From CAYYOS01 sp964473355 (GTDB lineage Bacteria > Pseudomonadota > Gammaproteobacteria > Burkholderiales > REEB80): DNA of 13,750 nucleotides. Positions within the stretch are counted from its first letter, which is position 1; each line of letters begins with the position of its first letter. A model generated the notes under the pieces. The model was given only the letters and a program-made list of their open reading frames with translations. It had not been told where the DNA came from and did not search any database. Shown piece by piece: positions 1 to 7,464 of the stretch. The translations under genes and the position numbers were made by a program. The stretch covers positions 1-13,750 of the forward strand of contig CAYYOS010000066.1 in the NCBI GenBank assembly GCA_964473355.1, given 5' to 3'.

Positions 1-1398
1 AATATAGCGGCCATCAAAACAGGAGGTTTCGAATTGTTTGATGCGCGGGTTAACTTCCCGCACGGCGGCAATCAAGGAGTTGAGGTCTTGATAAATGACG
101 GCGTCGGCGCCAATTTCGTGTGCGATTTCTTCATCGGTGCGCCCGGTGGCTAATAGCTCATGTTTAGTCGGCATGTCTATGCCGTAGACGTTAGGAAAAC
201 GCACGGGTGGTGCCGCGGAAGCGAAGAAAACTTTTTTGGCGCCGGATTCGCGGGCCATTTGCACAATTTGATTGCTAGTGGTGCCACGCACGATGGAGTC
301 ATCGACGAGTAATACATTCTTGCCCTGGAACTCAATGCCTATCGCATTAAGTTTCTGACGTACGGAACGTTTGCGCATCGCTTGCCCGGGCATAATGAAA
401 GTACGACCGATATAACGGTTTTTTATAAAGCCTTCCCGGTACGGCAAGCCTAATTGGTTGGCGAGTTGCAACGCGCTCGGGCGGCTGGTATCCGGTATAG
501 GGATCACCACATCAATTTTTAAGTGGCTAAAATCTTTGCGTATCTTATCGGCCAGCCGTTCACCCATACGCAAGCGCGTCTCATAAACGGAAGTACCGTC
601 GATTACCGAATCCGGCCGCGCTAAATAAACGTATTCAAAAATGCAGGGATTATTGCTGGTGCGTTCGGCGCACTGCTGGCTGTAAAAATTTCCCAGTTCA
701 TCAATGAGCACGGCCTCTCCCGGGGCAACATCGCGCATCAACTCAAAACCCAGCACGTCTAAGGCGACGCTTTCTGAGGCAACCAGATATTCTTCACCCT
801 GCTCGGTTTGATGTCGCCCCACCACTAAAGGACGAATGCCAAACGGATCGCGAAAAGCAACGACGCCAAAACCGGCAATCATCGCCACCACGGCATAGGC
901 ACCGTGGCAGCGCCGGTGTACGGCTTGGATTGCGGCAAACACTGCCGCGGGTGCAAGATGGTGACCTTTGCTATGGGCGTGAAGCTCATGCGCCAATACA
1001 TTTAACAATACCTCGGAATCGGAGCTGGTATTGACGTGGCGCAAATCTTGACGATAAAGCTCTAATTTAAGTTGGTCGGCGTTGGTGAGATTGCCGTTGT
1101 GTCCCAACACAATGCCAAATGGGGAGTTGACGTAAAAAGGCTGAGCCTCGGCGCTGGAAGCGCATCCCGCCGTCGGGTAACGAACGTGGGCAATACCCAT
1201 ATTACCCATTAAGGAGCGCATATGACGCGTGTGAAAAACGTCTTGCACCATGCCGTTACCCTTGTGCATGTGAAAAGTATGGCCATCGGACGTGACAATA
1301 CCCGCCGCATCCTGTCCGCGGTGTTGCAGCACCAGCAAACCATCATAGAGCAGCTGGTTAACGGGGCGTTTGGCGACGATACCTAAAATTCCGCACAT
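1..1398 (-). CDS. purF: Amidophosphoribosyltransferase (PurF), 3'-truncated by window edge
   Basis: Catalyses the first committed step of purine synthesis in the cytoplasm: PRPP + glutamine to 5-phosphoribosylamine. The window holds 466 codons from the ATG at 1398 to the left edge in one unbroken frame; the family is about 500 residues, so only the C-terminus is missing. Cys2, exposed after Met removal, is the N-terminal nucleophile of the class II glutamine amidotransferase domain, followed by HRGQDAAGI (26-34), HVRYPTAG (71-78) and the GHNG motif (about 99-102). The C-terminal phosphoribosyltransferase domain carries the PRPP loop VDDSIVRGTTS at 365-375, in the same register as the E. coli enzyme. 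The N-terminus starts directly at MCGI, so this is the E. coli type without the propeptide of the Bacillus type. The start overlaps the cvpA stop by one base (TAATG), so translation is probably coupled. Confidence 0.98.
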   Translation of the reverse strand, partial: MCGILGIVAKRPVNQLLYDGLLVLQHRGQDAAGIVTSDGHTFHMHKGNGMVQDVFHTRHMRSLMGNMGIAHVRYPTAGCASSAEAQPFYVNSPFGIVLGHNGNLTNADQLKLELYRQDLRHVNTSSDSEVLLNVLAHELHAHSKGHHLAPAAVFAAIQAVHRRCHGAYAVVAMIAGFGVVAFRDPFGIRPLVVGRHQTEQGEEYLVASESVALDVLGFELMRDVAPGEAVLIDELGNFYSQQCAERTSNNPCIFEYVYLARPDSVIDGTSVYETRLRMGERLADKIRKDFSHLKIDVVIPIPDTSRPSALQLANQLGLPYREGFIKNRYIGRTFIMPGQAMRKRSVRQKLNAIGIEFQGKNVLLVDDSIVRGTTSNQIVQMARESGAKKVFFASAAPPVRFPNVYGIDMPTKHELLATGRTDEEIAHEIGADAVIYQDLNSLIAAVREVNPRIKQFETSCFDGRYI

Positions 1399-1886
1399 TA
1401 GAATTTTATCCGTTTAGCAATTTCGTTGGGCAACCAAGGTTTTACAAATATCACTAAGGTTTCAAAGGGCCTGCTCAAAGCAGCCTCCCGCCAATAGGTT
1501 TCGCGGGGCAGGGCGGTTAGGCCGGCGAGCATGACGATTAAAGCCACTAAAAATACTCCACGCGCTAATCCAAATAAACCGCCAAAAAATCGATCCACGC
1601 CACCCAGACGCAGCCCCCTGAGTACGCTGGAAATGCTTAAAGTAAGCAGCTTGGCGGCGAGCAGCGTTACCACAAATAATAGTAAAAAACTGGCAAACAT
1701 TCTCAGTGGATACGCCGGAATTACATCCGCTAGCATCGGCATTAGGTCGAGTACAAAAGTTTTTGCCACCCAAAATGCCGCAACCCACGATAGAAGCGAG
1801 AGTACTTCGCGCACCACGCCGCGCAAAAATCCCAGCAAGACTGATATCAGCATAATCCCTATAACCAGATAATCGAAGCCCGTCAT
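1398..1886 (-). CDS. cvpA: CvpA family inner-membrane protein
   Basis: A 162-residue integral membrane protein of the CvpA family, named for colicin V production in E. coli and linked to envelope homeostasis; the molecular function is not settled. The N-terminus MTGFDYLVIG and the LGFLRGVVREVLSL stretch are typical of the family. Four hydrophobic segments are visible at about 5-20, 27-45, 63-85 and 107-125, with the family Gly-rich turn DRFFGGLFGLARG at 98-110. The position between a SPOR gene and purF is conserved in many Proteobacteria. The start is 3 bp after the SPOR stop and the stop overlaps the purF start. The nearest Shine-Dalgarno (GGAG, 1899-1902) is 12 nt from this ATG, which is long, so termination-reinitiation coupling with the SPOR gene is likely. 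The start was chosen because the family begins here. Confidence 0.93.
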   Translation of the reverse strand: MTGFDYLVIGIMLISVLLGFLRGVVREVLSLLSWVAAFWVAKTFVLDLMPMLADVIPAYPLRMFASFLLLFVVTLLAAKLLTLSISSVLRGLRLGGVDRFFGGLFGLARGVFLVALIVMLAGLTALPRETYWREAALSRPFETLVIFVKPWLPNEIAKRIKF

Positions 1887-1889
1887 AGG

Positions 1890-2435
1890 TCATTGCTTCT
1901 CCGTTACAACCACACTATTTATGCCGGCAGTTTTCAATTTAGCCTGAATACGCTGCGCCTCATCTTTACTGTTATAAGGACCAGCCCGCACTCTAGTTTT
2001 GGTACCTTGCGGTGAATTTATTGTTTCGGTGTCGCTGGTAATACCTTGAAGCGCGACCGTCGCTTGCAATTTTTCGGCATTGGCGCTGTTTGAAAATACG
2101 CCCAACTGCACGAGATAGGCGGTATTTTCGCTAACAGGGGGCGGCGGTTTTTTAACCTCGCTAGGCGCGCTGGGGAGCGCGTCGGGCATAGGCGTTACCG
2201 CAGGGGTGGGCCGATCTTGGGAAGGTGCGGCGGGTGTCACCTTAGGAAAAAATTCAGTGTCGGGCGGAGGCGGCAGTGTAATCGCGATATCTTGCCCCAC
2301 CGGCTTGGGCTTTTCCTCAAGCAGCATAGGCAAAAAAATTACCAACGCGAGTACTAAGGCGATGGCACCAATTAAACGTTGGCGTGCGCGTTTTTTTAAG
2401 AGAATTTCTTCGTCGGAAATCGGCGTGCGGGCCAT
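1890..2435 (-). CDS. dedD: SPOR-domain membrane protein, DedD-like
   Basis: A 181-residue single-pass inner-membrane protein. A charged cytoplasmic N-terminus (1-20) precedes one membrane segment (about 21-39), then a Pro-rich periplasmic linker (about 50-103, with PPPP runs), and a C-terminal SPOR domain (about 105-180) starting AYLVQLGVFSN and containing the TRVRAGPY core. SPOR domains bind septal peptidoglycan lacking stem peptides, so the expected role is in cell division, as for E. coli DedD. Its place between folC and cvpA-purF matches E. coli dedD, which is the basis for the symbol; sequence alone supports only a SPOR protein. The ATG follows the folC TAA with no gap, and an AAGG lies 7 nt upstream inside the end of folC, giving a good ribosome-binding site. 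Confidence 0.88.
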   Translation of the reverse strand: MARTPISDEEILLKKRARQRLIGAIALVLALVIFLPMLLEEKPKPVGQDIAITLPPPPDTEFFPKVTPAAPSQDRPTPAVTPMPDALPSAPSEVKKPPPPVSENTAYLVQLGVFSNSANAEKLQATVALQGITSDTETINSPQGTKTRVRAGPYNSKDEAQRIQAKLKTAGINSVVVTEKQ

Positions 2436-3707
2436 TTATCCACCTTGTATCAGCTCTAAAATGGGGGCGACAGTATAAAACGAACCGAAAATTAAGATTC
2501 TATCATTTTCCGTTGCGACACGGCAGGCTTCCGTATAGGCGGCAAGCGGGCTGGGAAAAATCTGCAGGTGCACGGTTGGACTGTATTGTGCCAGCAAGCG
2601 TCGCAGATCACTGGCCCGGGCTGCACGGGGTGTGGCCAGTTCGGTTAGCAGCCAGACATCGACATGCTTCGCCATGGTTTCGATCACAGCCGAGATATCT
2701 TTATCTTTTAACATCCCGAACACCGCGTAAGTCTTTTGCGCCGGTGGTGCGGAATTGAGTGCGGCAGACAAAGCTGTTGCCGCCAACGGATTGTGCGCCA
2801 CATCCAGGATAACCATGGGGCGACCCGGTTTAACTTGAAAACGGCCGGGCCAAGCCACGCTTAATAAACCCTGGCGAATGTCCGCGATATTAAGGGGTAA
2901 GCGCGTATTTAATTCATTAATCGCGGCTAAGGCGGCACTGGCATTATAGAGTTGAAATTCACCAAACAAGGCGGGATAAGGCAGCGCAAAATAAGATGTG
3001 TGCAGGTGCCAAAAATCCCAACCGGACGCCTGTTTATTAAACCCGAAATCGCGATTGACTAGCCTTAACGGTGCACCAATTTTATTGGCATAGCTAATAA
3101 CGCTTGCTGGCGGGTCCGGGTCCCCGCATACCAGCGGCTTCTGCGCACGGACGACCCCGGCCTTTTCATAACCAATGGCGTCGCGCGTGTTGCCCAAATA
3201 ATGCACGTGATCGATGCCGATACTAGTAATGATGGCGCAGTCGCAATCAAAGACATTGACGGCGTCCAAGCGCCCGCCTAGCCCCACCTCTAGAATGGCG
3301 ATTTGAACGCCACGCTTTTTAAAAAGAATAAGCGCGGCCAATGTGGAAAATTCAAAATAAGTTAAGGAGATGTCGTTTCGGGCCGCATCGATTTCCGCAA
3401 ACGCGGCGCACAACTGACTATCCGACGCTTGCTGACCATCGATCTGAATTCGTTCGTTATAACGTAATAGATGTGGCGACGTAAACATGCCGGTGGAGTA
3501 CCCCGCGGCCCGCCATATCGCTTCTAGCAATGCACAGGTGGAACCCTTGCCATTGGTGCCCGCTACTGTGATTAGCGGAAAATTGATCTCAATGTTTAGT
3601 CGTTGTTTAACGGCGAGAATGCGTTCCAAGCCCATTTCGATGGGCGCGCTGTGCACGGTTTTGATATAGTCCAACCAATCGCTTAAAGTCCGCTTTGCGC
3701 TCGTCAT
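2436..3707 (-). CDS. folC: Folylpolyglutamate synthase / dihydrofolate synthase
   Basis: A Mur-ligase-family cytoplasmic enzyme of 423 residues, the usual length. It joins glutamate to dihydropteroate (making dihydrofolate) and adds further glutamates to reduced folates. Visible motifs are the ATP P-loop VAGTNGKGST (48-57), ERIQID after SPHLLRYN (78-85), EVGLGGRLDAVN (140-151), SIGIDHVHYLGNT (162-174), and the lysine in YEKAGV (about Lys182) that is carbamylated in the family. The C-terminal domain carries WPGRFQ and DVAHNPLA. The ATG at 3707 has a clear ribosome-binding site, AGGGG 5 nt upstream. It is the first gene of the tight folC-dedD-cvpA-purF block and is separated from accD by 168 bp, so it may have its own promoter. 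Bifunctionality is inferred from the family; monofunctional FolC proteins also exist. Confidence 0.97.
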   Translation of the reverse strand: MTSAKRTLSDWLDYIKTVHSAPIEMGLERILAVKQRLNIEINFPLITVAGTNGKGSTCALLEAIWRAAGYSTGMFTSPHLLRYNERIQIDGQQASDSQLCAAFAEIDAARNDISLTYFEFSTLAALILFKKRGVQIAILEVGLGGRLDAVNVFDCDCAIITSIGIDHVHYLGNTRDAIGYEKAGVVRAQKPLVCGDPDPPASVISYANKIGAPLRLVNRDFGFNKQASGWDFWHLHTSYFALPYPALFGEFQLYNASAALAAINELNTRLPLNIADIRQGLLSVAWPGRFQVKPGRPMVILDVAHNPLAATALSAALNSAPPAQKTYAVFGMLKDKDISAVIETMAKHVDVWLLTELATPRAARASDLRRLLAQYSPTVHLQIFPSPLAAYTEACRVATENDRILIFGSFYTVAPILELIQGG

Positions 3708-3875
3708 GAATTCCCCTAAATCAAAACTGACTTTGTCAGCTTCGTCGTCCCGTCGGGTGGGATCGAGATATTATTCATACTGTTGCGCTCGCCTTCGCGT
3801 CATTTTTGATTGTAAAGGGAGTTACCCATAGGAACCATCACGTGCGATACGTGCCTGCGGAGCAGTGACGCAAAG
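3708..3875. other. accD-folC intergenic spacer with small inverted repeats
   Basis: This 168-bp spacer is the only sizeable break in the left block. No reading frame in it looks like a gene. Small dyads are visible: CTGAC-ttt-GTCAG (3727-3739), CCCG-t-CGGG (3749-3757), CACGT-N5-ACGTG (3839-3853), and a long-range pair GCGTCA (3797-3802) with TGACGC (3866-3871) enclosing the latter. None is followed by a U-tract in the minus-strand transcript, so I see no standard intrinsic terminator for accD. On the minus strand a TATGAA preceded 18 nt upstream by ATGACG is a weak sigma70-like candidate for a folC promoter. The folC Shine-Dalgarno is at the low-coordinate end. Confidence 0.4.
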
Positions 3876-4754
3876 TTATTTGGGATCGGTAGACGCCGGG
3901 GTGCGCATCATATATGCGATTAAGGCGGCAACTTTTTCATTCATGTGCCGACGATCGACAATCATATCTAAGGCGCCATGATTAAGCAGAAATTCGGCCC
4001 GCTGAAACCCCTCCGGCAATGTTTCGCGCACCGTTTGTTCGATTACCCTAGGGCCCGCAAATCCAATTAGGGCGCCGGGCTCCGCGATAATAACGTCTCC
4101 CAACATAGCGAAGCTGGCGGAGACGCCCCCCATCGTTGGATCCGTCAACACCGAAATAAAGGGGAGGTGCGCCGCCGAAAGCTGGGTTAAAGCCGCGCTG
4201 GTTTTTGCCATTTGCAATAAAGAAAACAACCCTTCTTGCATTCTGGCGCCGCCACTGGCAGTGACGCATACGAATGGCAGATTTTGTTCCACGCATATTT
4301 GCAATGCACGAACAAAGCGTTCGCCTACCACCGCACCCATGGAGCCACCCATGAATTTGAATTCAAATGCCGCAACGACCACTGGCACGCCACGTATACT
4401 TCCTTGGCGCACTAATAATGCATCGGTTTCTTGCGTTTCTTTTTGCGCCGCGCTTAGGCGATCTGAATACTTTTTGCTGTCCCTGAATTTTAGTTTGTCT
4501 ACCGGCAGAACTTCCGCGCCGATTTCGTATTGGCCTTCCGGATCTAACATCATTTCCAAACGGGCACGCGCGCTAATACGGTTATGGAAATTACACTTCG
4601 GACAAACTTCAGAGTTCTTGTCCAGATCAACGTGGTATAGCACCGCTTCGCAAGAAGGACATTTACTCCATAGGCCTTCCGGCACATTCTTCTTGACGTC
4701 CCCGTCATCGCGACGCTTAATTTTTGGCGGTAACAGTGTTTGAAACCAGCTCAT
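3876..4754 (-). CDS. accD: Acetyl-CoA carboxylase carboxyltransferase subunit beta
   Basis: With AccA this forms the carboxyltransferase that moves CO2 from carboxybiotin to acetyl-CoA, giving malonyl-CoA for fatty acid synthesis. The 292-residue protein has the typical N-terminal four-cysteine zinc ribbon: Cys32 and Cys35 (CPSC), Cys51 and Cys54 (CPKC). In E. coli this ribbon binds carboxyltransferase mRNA. The crotonase-fold core follows, with SGGARMQEG (168-176), DPTMGGVSASFA (205-216) and GFAGPRVIEQT (231-241), whose glycine-rich turns form the oxyanion holes. The C-terminus ends soon after the conserved ALDMIVDRR. Its ATG overlaps the trpA stop by 4 bp (ATGA). A GGAAGG-like stretch lies further upstream than ideal, so translational coupling to trpA is probable. 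Link to trpA and folC is common in Proteobacteria. Confidence 0.98.
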   Translation of the reverse strand: MSWFQTLLPPKIKRRDDGDVKKNVPEGLWSKCPSCEAVLYHVDLDKNSEVCPKCNFHNRISARARLEMMLDPEGQYEIGAEVLPVDKLKFRDSKKYSDRLSAAQKETQETDALLVRQGSIRGVPVVVAAFEFKFMGGSMGAVVGERFVRALQICVEQNLPFVCVTASGGARMQEGLFSLLQMAKTSAALTQLSAAHLPFISVLTDPTMGGVSASFAMLGDVIIAEPGALIGFAGPRVIEQTVRETLPEGFQRAEFLLNHGALDMIVDRRHMNEKVAALIAYMMRTPASTDPK

Positions 4755-5551
4755 ACGCGGTCTATGCCTTCCCTAAAACGCTTAATCAAAGCTCCGACGT
4801 TAGCCACAACATCTTGGGGGCCGCTATTTTCGATTTCTTGAACGACACGGCTGCCGATAACGACCGCCTCCGCAATTTGGGCGGCCGCATAGGCATCGTC
4901 GGGCGTGCGTATGCCAAAACCGATACCAATGGGAAGCTTGCTTAAACCGCGAATTTCGGTAAGCCGCTTCGCTACTGGGTTTAAATCTAAGTTGGCGCTA
5001 CCCGTAACGCCCTTAAGTGAGACATAATAAATAAAACCCCGCGCTGACTTCAATAGGGTTCTTATACGGCTGGTTTCGGTTGTGGGCGAAAATAGAAATA
5101 TTGGATCTACGTCATGCTCGACTAAGCAACGTATGTAGTCTGAACATTCCTCAGGCGGATAGTCCACAGTGATCACGCCATTAACGCCGCTACGTCGCGC
5201 TGCTTCAGCAAATACTGCACAACCCATAGCTTCAACGGGGTTAGCATAGCCCATGAGCACCACTGGTGTGTTGGTATTTTTTTGACGGAATTCTGCCACG
5301 CATTGCAGCACGTCATTAAGGCTAATGCCCTGCGTTAAGGCCCGCTCATTGGCACGTTGGATTACCGGGCCATCGGCCATCGGATCAGAAAAAGGCACGC
5401 CCAGTTCGATGATATCCGCTCCGCTGTGTACCATGGCATGCATGAGGGGGACGGTTAGCGGCAGCTGCGGATCGCCTACGGTGATATACGGAATCAGCGC
5501 CCTCTTACCTTGGGCTTTAAGGGTTTGAAAAGTGCTGGTGATTAATGGCAT
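4751..5551 (-). CDS. trpA: Tryptophan synthase alpha subunit
   Basis: Cleaves indole-3-glycerol phosphate to indole and glyceraldehyde 3-phosphate; indole is channelled to TrpB in the alpha2-beta2 complex. The frame stays open up to 5692, but that would overlap trpB by over 100 bp and add about 47 unrelated residues. The ATG at 5551 gives MPLITSTF and a 266-residue protein, close to the 268 of E. coli. With this start the catalytic acids fall exactly at Glu49 (ADIIELGVPFSDP) and Asp60 (PMADGP), and the phosphate-binding loops appear as GVTG (181-184) and GFGI (211-214). The start is 25 bp after the trpB stop, and no Shine-Dalgarno is visible in that gap. The stop overlaps the accD start. Confidence 0.97.
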   Translation of the reverse strand: MPLITSTFQTLKAQGKRALIPYITVGDPQLPLTVPLMHAMVHSGADIIELGVPFSDPMADGPVIQRANERALTQGISLNDVLQCVAEFRQKNTNTPVVLMGYANPVEAMGCAVFAEAARRSGVNGVITVDYPPEECSDYIRCLVEHDVDPIFLFSPTTETSRIRTLLKSARGFIYYVSLKGVTGSANLDLNPVAKRLTEIRGLSKLPIGIGFGIRTPDDAYAAAQIAEAVVIGSRVVQEIENSGPQDVVANVGALIKRFREGIDRV

Positions 5552-5576
5552 GTGCGAGGGACTGGTGTCGGGACCG

Positions 5577-6779
5577 CTAGAGCTTAATCGCGGCTGCGGC
5601 GGCGACGGTGCTGATGTCTTTATCGCCACGACCTGATAAATTGACCAATAACAGTTTGTCCTTAGGCATATGTGGCGCGATTTTAGCCGCATAGGCTAGC
5701 GCATGCGATGATTCCAAGGCGGGAATGATTCCCTCGAACCGGCACAAGTCATGGAAGGCCTGTAAGGCCTCGCTATCATCTATGGTGACATATTCCGCGC
5801 GCTTGCTATCTTTTAAATAGGCATGCTCTGGCCCCACACCGGGATAGTCTAAGCCAGCGGATACCGAATGCGTTTCAATAATTTGCCCGTTATTGTTTTG
5901 CATGAGATAGGTGCGATTGCCATGAAGTATTCCTGGCGTCCCAGCATTTAAGGGCGCGGCGTGTCGACCGGTTGCTATTCCGAGGCCGGCGGCTTCGACG
6001 CCTACCATGCGCACTCCGGCATCTTCGATATAAGGATAAAACAAACCCATAGCATTGGAACCGCCGCCCACGCAGGCTATGAGTGTATCCGGCTGGCGGC
6101 CGTACTCTTCTTGCATTTGCACTTTAGCTTCCTGCCCGATGACCGCCTGAAAGTCGCGGACCATCATAGGATACGGGTGGGGTCCAGCGACCGTGCCAAT
6201 TATATAAAATGTGTCATCAATATTCGCAACCCAGTCACGCATGGCTTCATTGAGCGCGTCTTTTAAGGTTTTAGATCCGCTTTCCACAGGCACCACGCTG
6301 GCGCCTAACATCTTCATACGGTAAACATTGGGCGCTTGTCGCTGAATGTCTTCGCTGCCCATATAAACCACGCATTCCAAGCCAAACCGAGCTGCTACGG
6401 TTGCCGTTGCCACCCCATGTTGACCTGCGCCGGTTTCGGCGATGATCCGGGTTTTGTTCATGCGCCGGGCGAGTAGCGCCTGACCAATAGTGTTGTTAAC
6501 CTTGTGCGCGCCGGTATGGTTTAGGTCTTCGCGCTTTAATAAAATTTGCGCGCCGCCTAAATGTTCCGACCAACGTTTGCTGTGATAGATGGGGCTGGGA
6601 CGCCCCACGTAATGTTTTAAGTCGTAATGAAATTCTGCTAAGAATTCCGGATCAGCGCGATAGCGATGATACGCCTCGGACAACGCCTTTAGCGCGTGCA
6701 TCAGCGTTTCGGCGACAAAAATTCCGCCATATGGGCCAAAGTGGCCGGTCTCATCGGGCAAGTTATAGTTCAACACCAC
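5577..6779 (-). CDS. trpB: Tryptophan synthase beta subunit
   Basis: PLP enzyme that condenses indole with serine to give tryptophan. It is about 400 residues, full length. The PLP lysine is in HTGAHKVNN (Lys93 counted from 6779), the catalytic glutamate in AETGAGQHG (Glu115), the phosphate-binding loop is GGGSNA (238-243), and SGRGDKD (382-388) lies near the C-terminus. The start overlaps the end of trpF by up to 17 bp. The first three codons of the open frame are GTG (6779), GTG (6776) and TTG (6773), all possible starts. The Shine-Dalgarno GAGG (6783-6786) is 3, 6 and 9 nt away respectively, so 6776 or 6773 may be the real start; the longest is reported. Overlap with trpF suggests coupled translation. 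Shorter starts would change only one or two residues. Confidence 0.97.
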   Translation of the reverse strand: MVLNYNLPDETGHFGPYGGIFVAETLMHALKALSEAYHRYRADPEFLAEFHYDLKHYVGRPSPIYHSKRWSEHLGGAQILLKREDLNHTGAHKVNNTIGQALLARRMNKTRIIAETGAGQHGVATATVAARFGLECVVYMGSEDIQRQAPNVYRMKMLGASVVPVESGSKTLKDALNEAMRDWVANIDDTFYIIGTVAGPHPYPMMVRDFQAVIGQEAKVQMQEEYGRQPDTLIACVGGGSNAMGLFYPYIEDAGVRMVGVEAAGLGIATGRHAAPLNAGTPGILHGNRTYLMQNNNGQIIETHSVSAGLDYPGVGPEHAYLKDSKRAEYVTIDDSEALQAFHDLCRFEGIIPALESSHALAYAAKIAPHMPKDKLLLVNLSGRGDKDISTVAAAAAIKL

Positions 6780-7389
6780 GTACCTCTTTTATAAATGCGG
6801 CAATTTTTTGCACATCCTTTATGCCTTTTGCGCTCTCCACACCGCTCGACACATCCACCGCCCACGGGCGGGTCTGGCGTATGGCAGCCGCAACGTTTTC
6901 TGGCTTAAGCCCGCCGGACAGTATCATGGGCATCGACAATTTTGCGGGGATAAGGTCCCAATTGAAGGTGATGCCGGTGCCACCGGGCACGCCTTTAACA
7001 AAAGAATCTAGCAATAGCCCGGATGCTTCGGAATACAAAGACGCATATTGTAGCAAATCCAAGCCGGGTTTAACGTTAATCGCTTTGATGTAGGGCTTAT
7101 GGAACTGCTGGCAAAAGTCTGGGCGTTCGTCACCGTGAAACTGCAGCAAATCTAACGGCACGGTTGCTAAAACATTTTGCACGTCCTGCGTGGCGGCGTT
7201 AACGAACAAACCCACTTTATTGATAAAGGGAGGTAGCGCCGTACATATCTCCACGGCCTGAGCGGGGGTTACGTTACGAGGACTAGCGGCATAAAAAACC
7301 AAACCAATGGCATCCGCGCCTGCGAGCGCGGCAGCCAGGCCGTCCTGCGGGCGAGTAATGCCACAAATTTTTATACGGGTTTTGGTCAT
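6763..7389 (-). CDS. trpF: Phosphoribosylanthranilate isomerase
   Basis: Catalyses the Amadori rearrangement of phosphoribosylanthranilate to CdRP in tryptophan synthesis. The 208-residue monofunctional TIM barrel has the family start KICGITRPQDG, with Cys9 as general base, and the general acid Asp128 in LLLDSF followed by KGVPGGTG (132-139). Phosphate-binding segments are LSGGLKPENV (157-166) and VDVSSGVE (178-185). The gene stands alone, not fused to trpC as in E. coli, as is usual in Betaproteobacteria and Pseudomonas. Its stop lies inside the start of trpB. The ATG at 7389 is 75 bp after truA, and no Shine-Dalgarno is visible upstream. A weak promoter candidate in that gap could start a trpFBA-accD transcript with a very short leader. 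No trp leader peptide or attenuator was seen. Confidence 0.97.
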   Translation of the reverse strand: MTKTRIKICGITRPQDGLAAALAGADAIGLVFYAASPRNVTPAQAVEICTALPPFINKVGLFVNAATQDVQNVLATVPLDLLQFHGDERPDFCQQFHKPYIKAINVKPGLDLLQYASLYSEASGLLLDSFVKGVPGGTGITFNWDLIPAKLSMPMILSGGLKPENVAAAIRQTRPWAVDVSSGVESAKGIKDVQKIAAFIKEVRGVEL

Positions 7390-7405
7390 AGAAATAAATT
7401 TGGCA

Positions 7406-7435
7406 GTTAGAAAGCGTTAGCCCTTGCATTGTGAA
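7406..7435 (-). promoter_or_regulatory. Candidate sigma70 promoter for trpFBA-accD
   Basis: In the 75-bp truA-trpF gap the minus strand reads TTCACA (7430-7435, five of six matches to the -35 consensus), an 18-nt spacer, then TCTAAC (7406-7411, four of six matches to -10). A start site about 7 nt downstream would leave only about ten bases before the trpF ATG, which would fit the lack of a Shine-Dalgarno. This is a pattern match only and could be chance. Confidence 0.25.
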
Positions 7436-7464
7436 TATCGCTACTGGTTTGCGGCGCTAGAGAA

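Noticed and set aside
5552..5692. Longer trpA start giving 313 residues
   Set aside because: It would overlap trpB by 116 bp and add residues unlike the family; the ATG at 5551 places Glu49 and Asp60 at their known positions.
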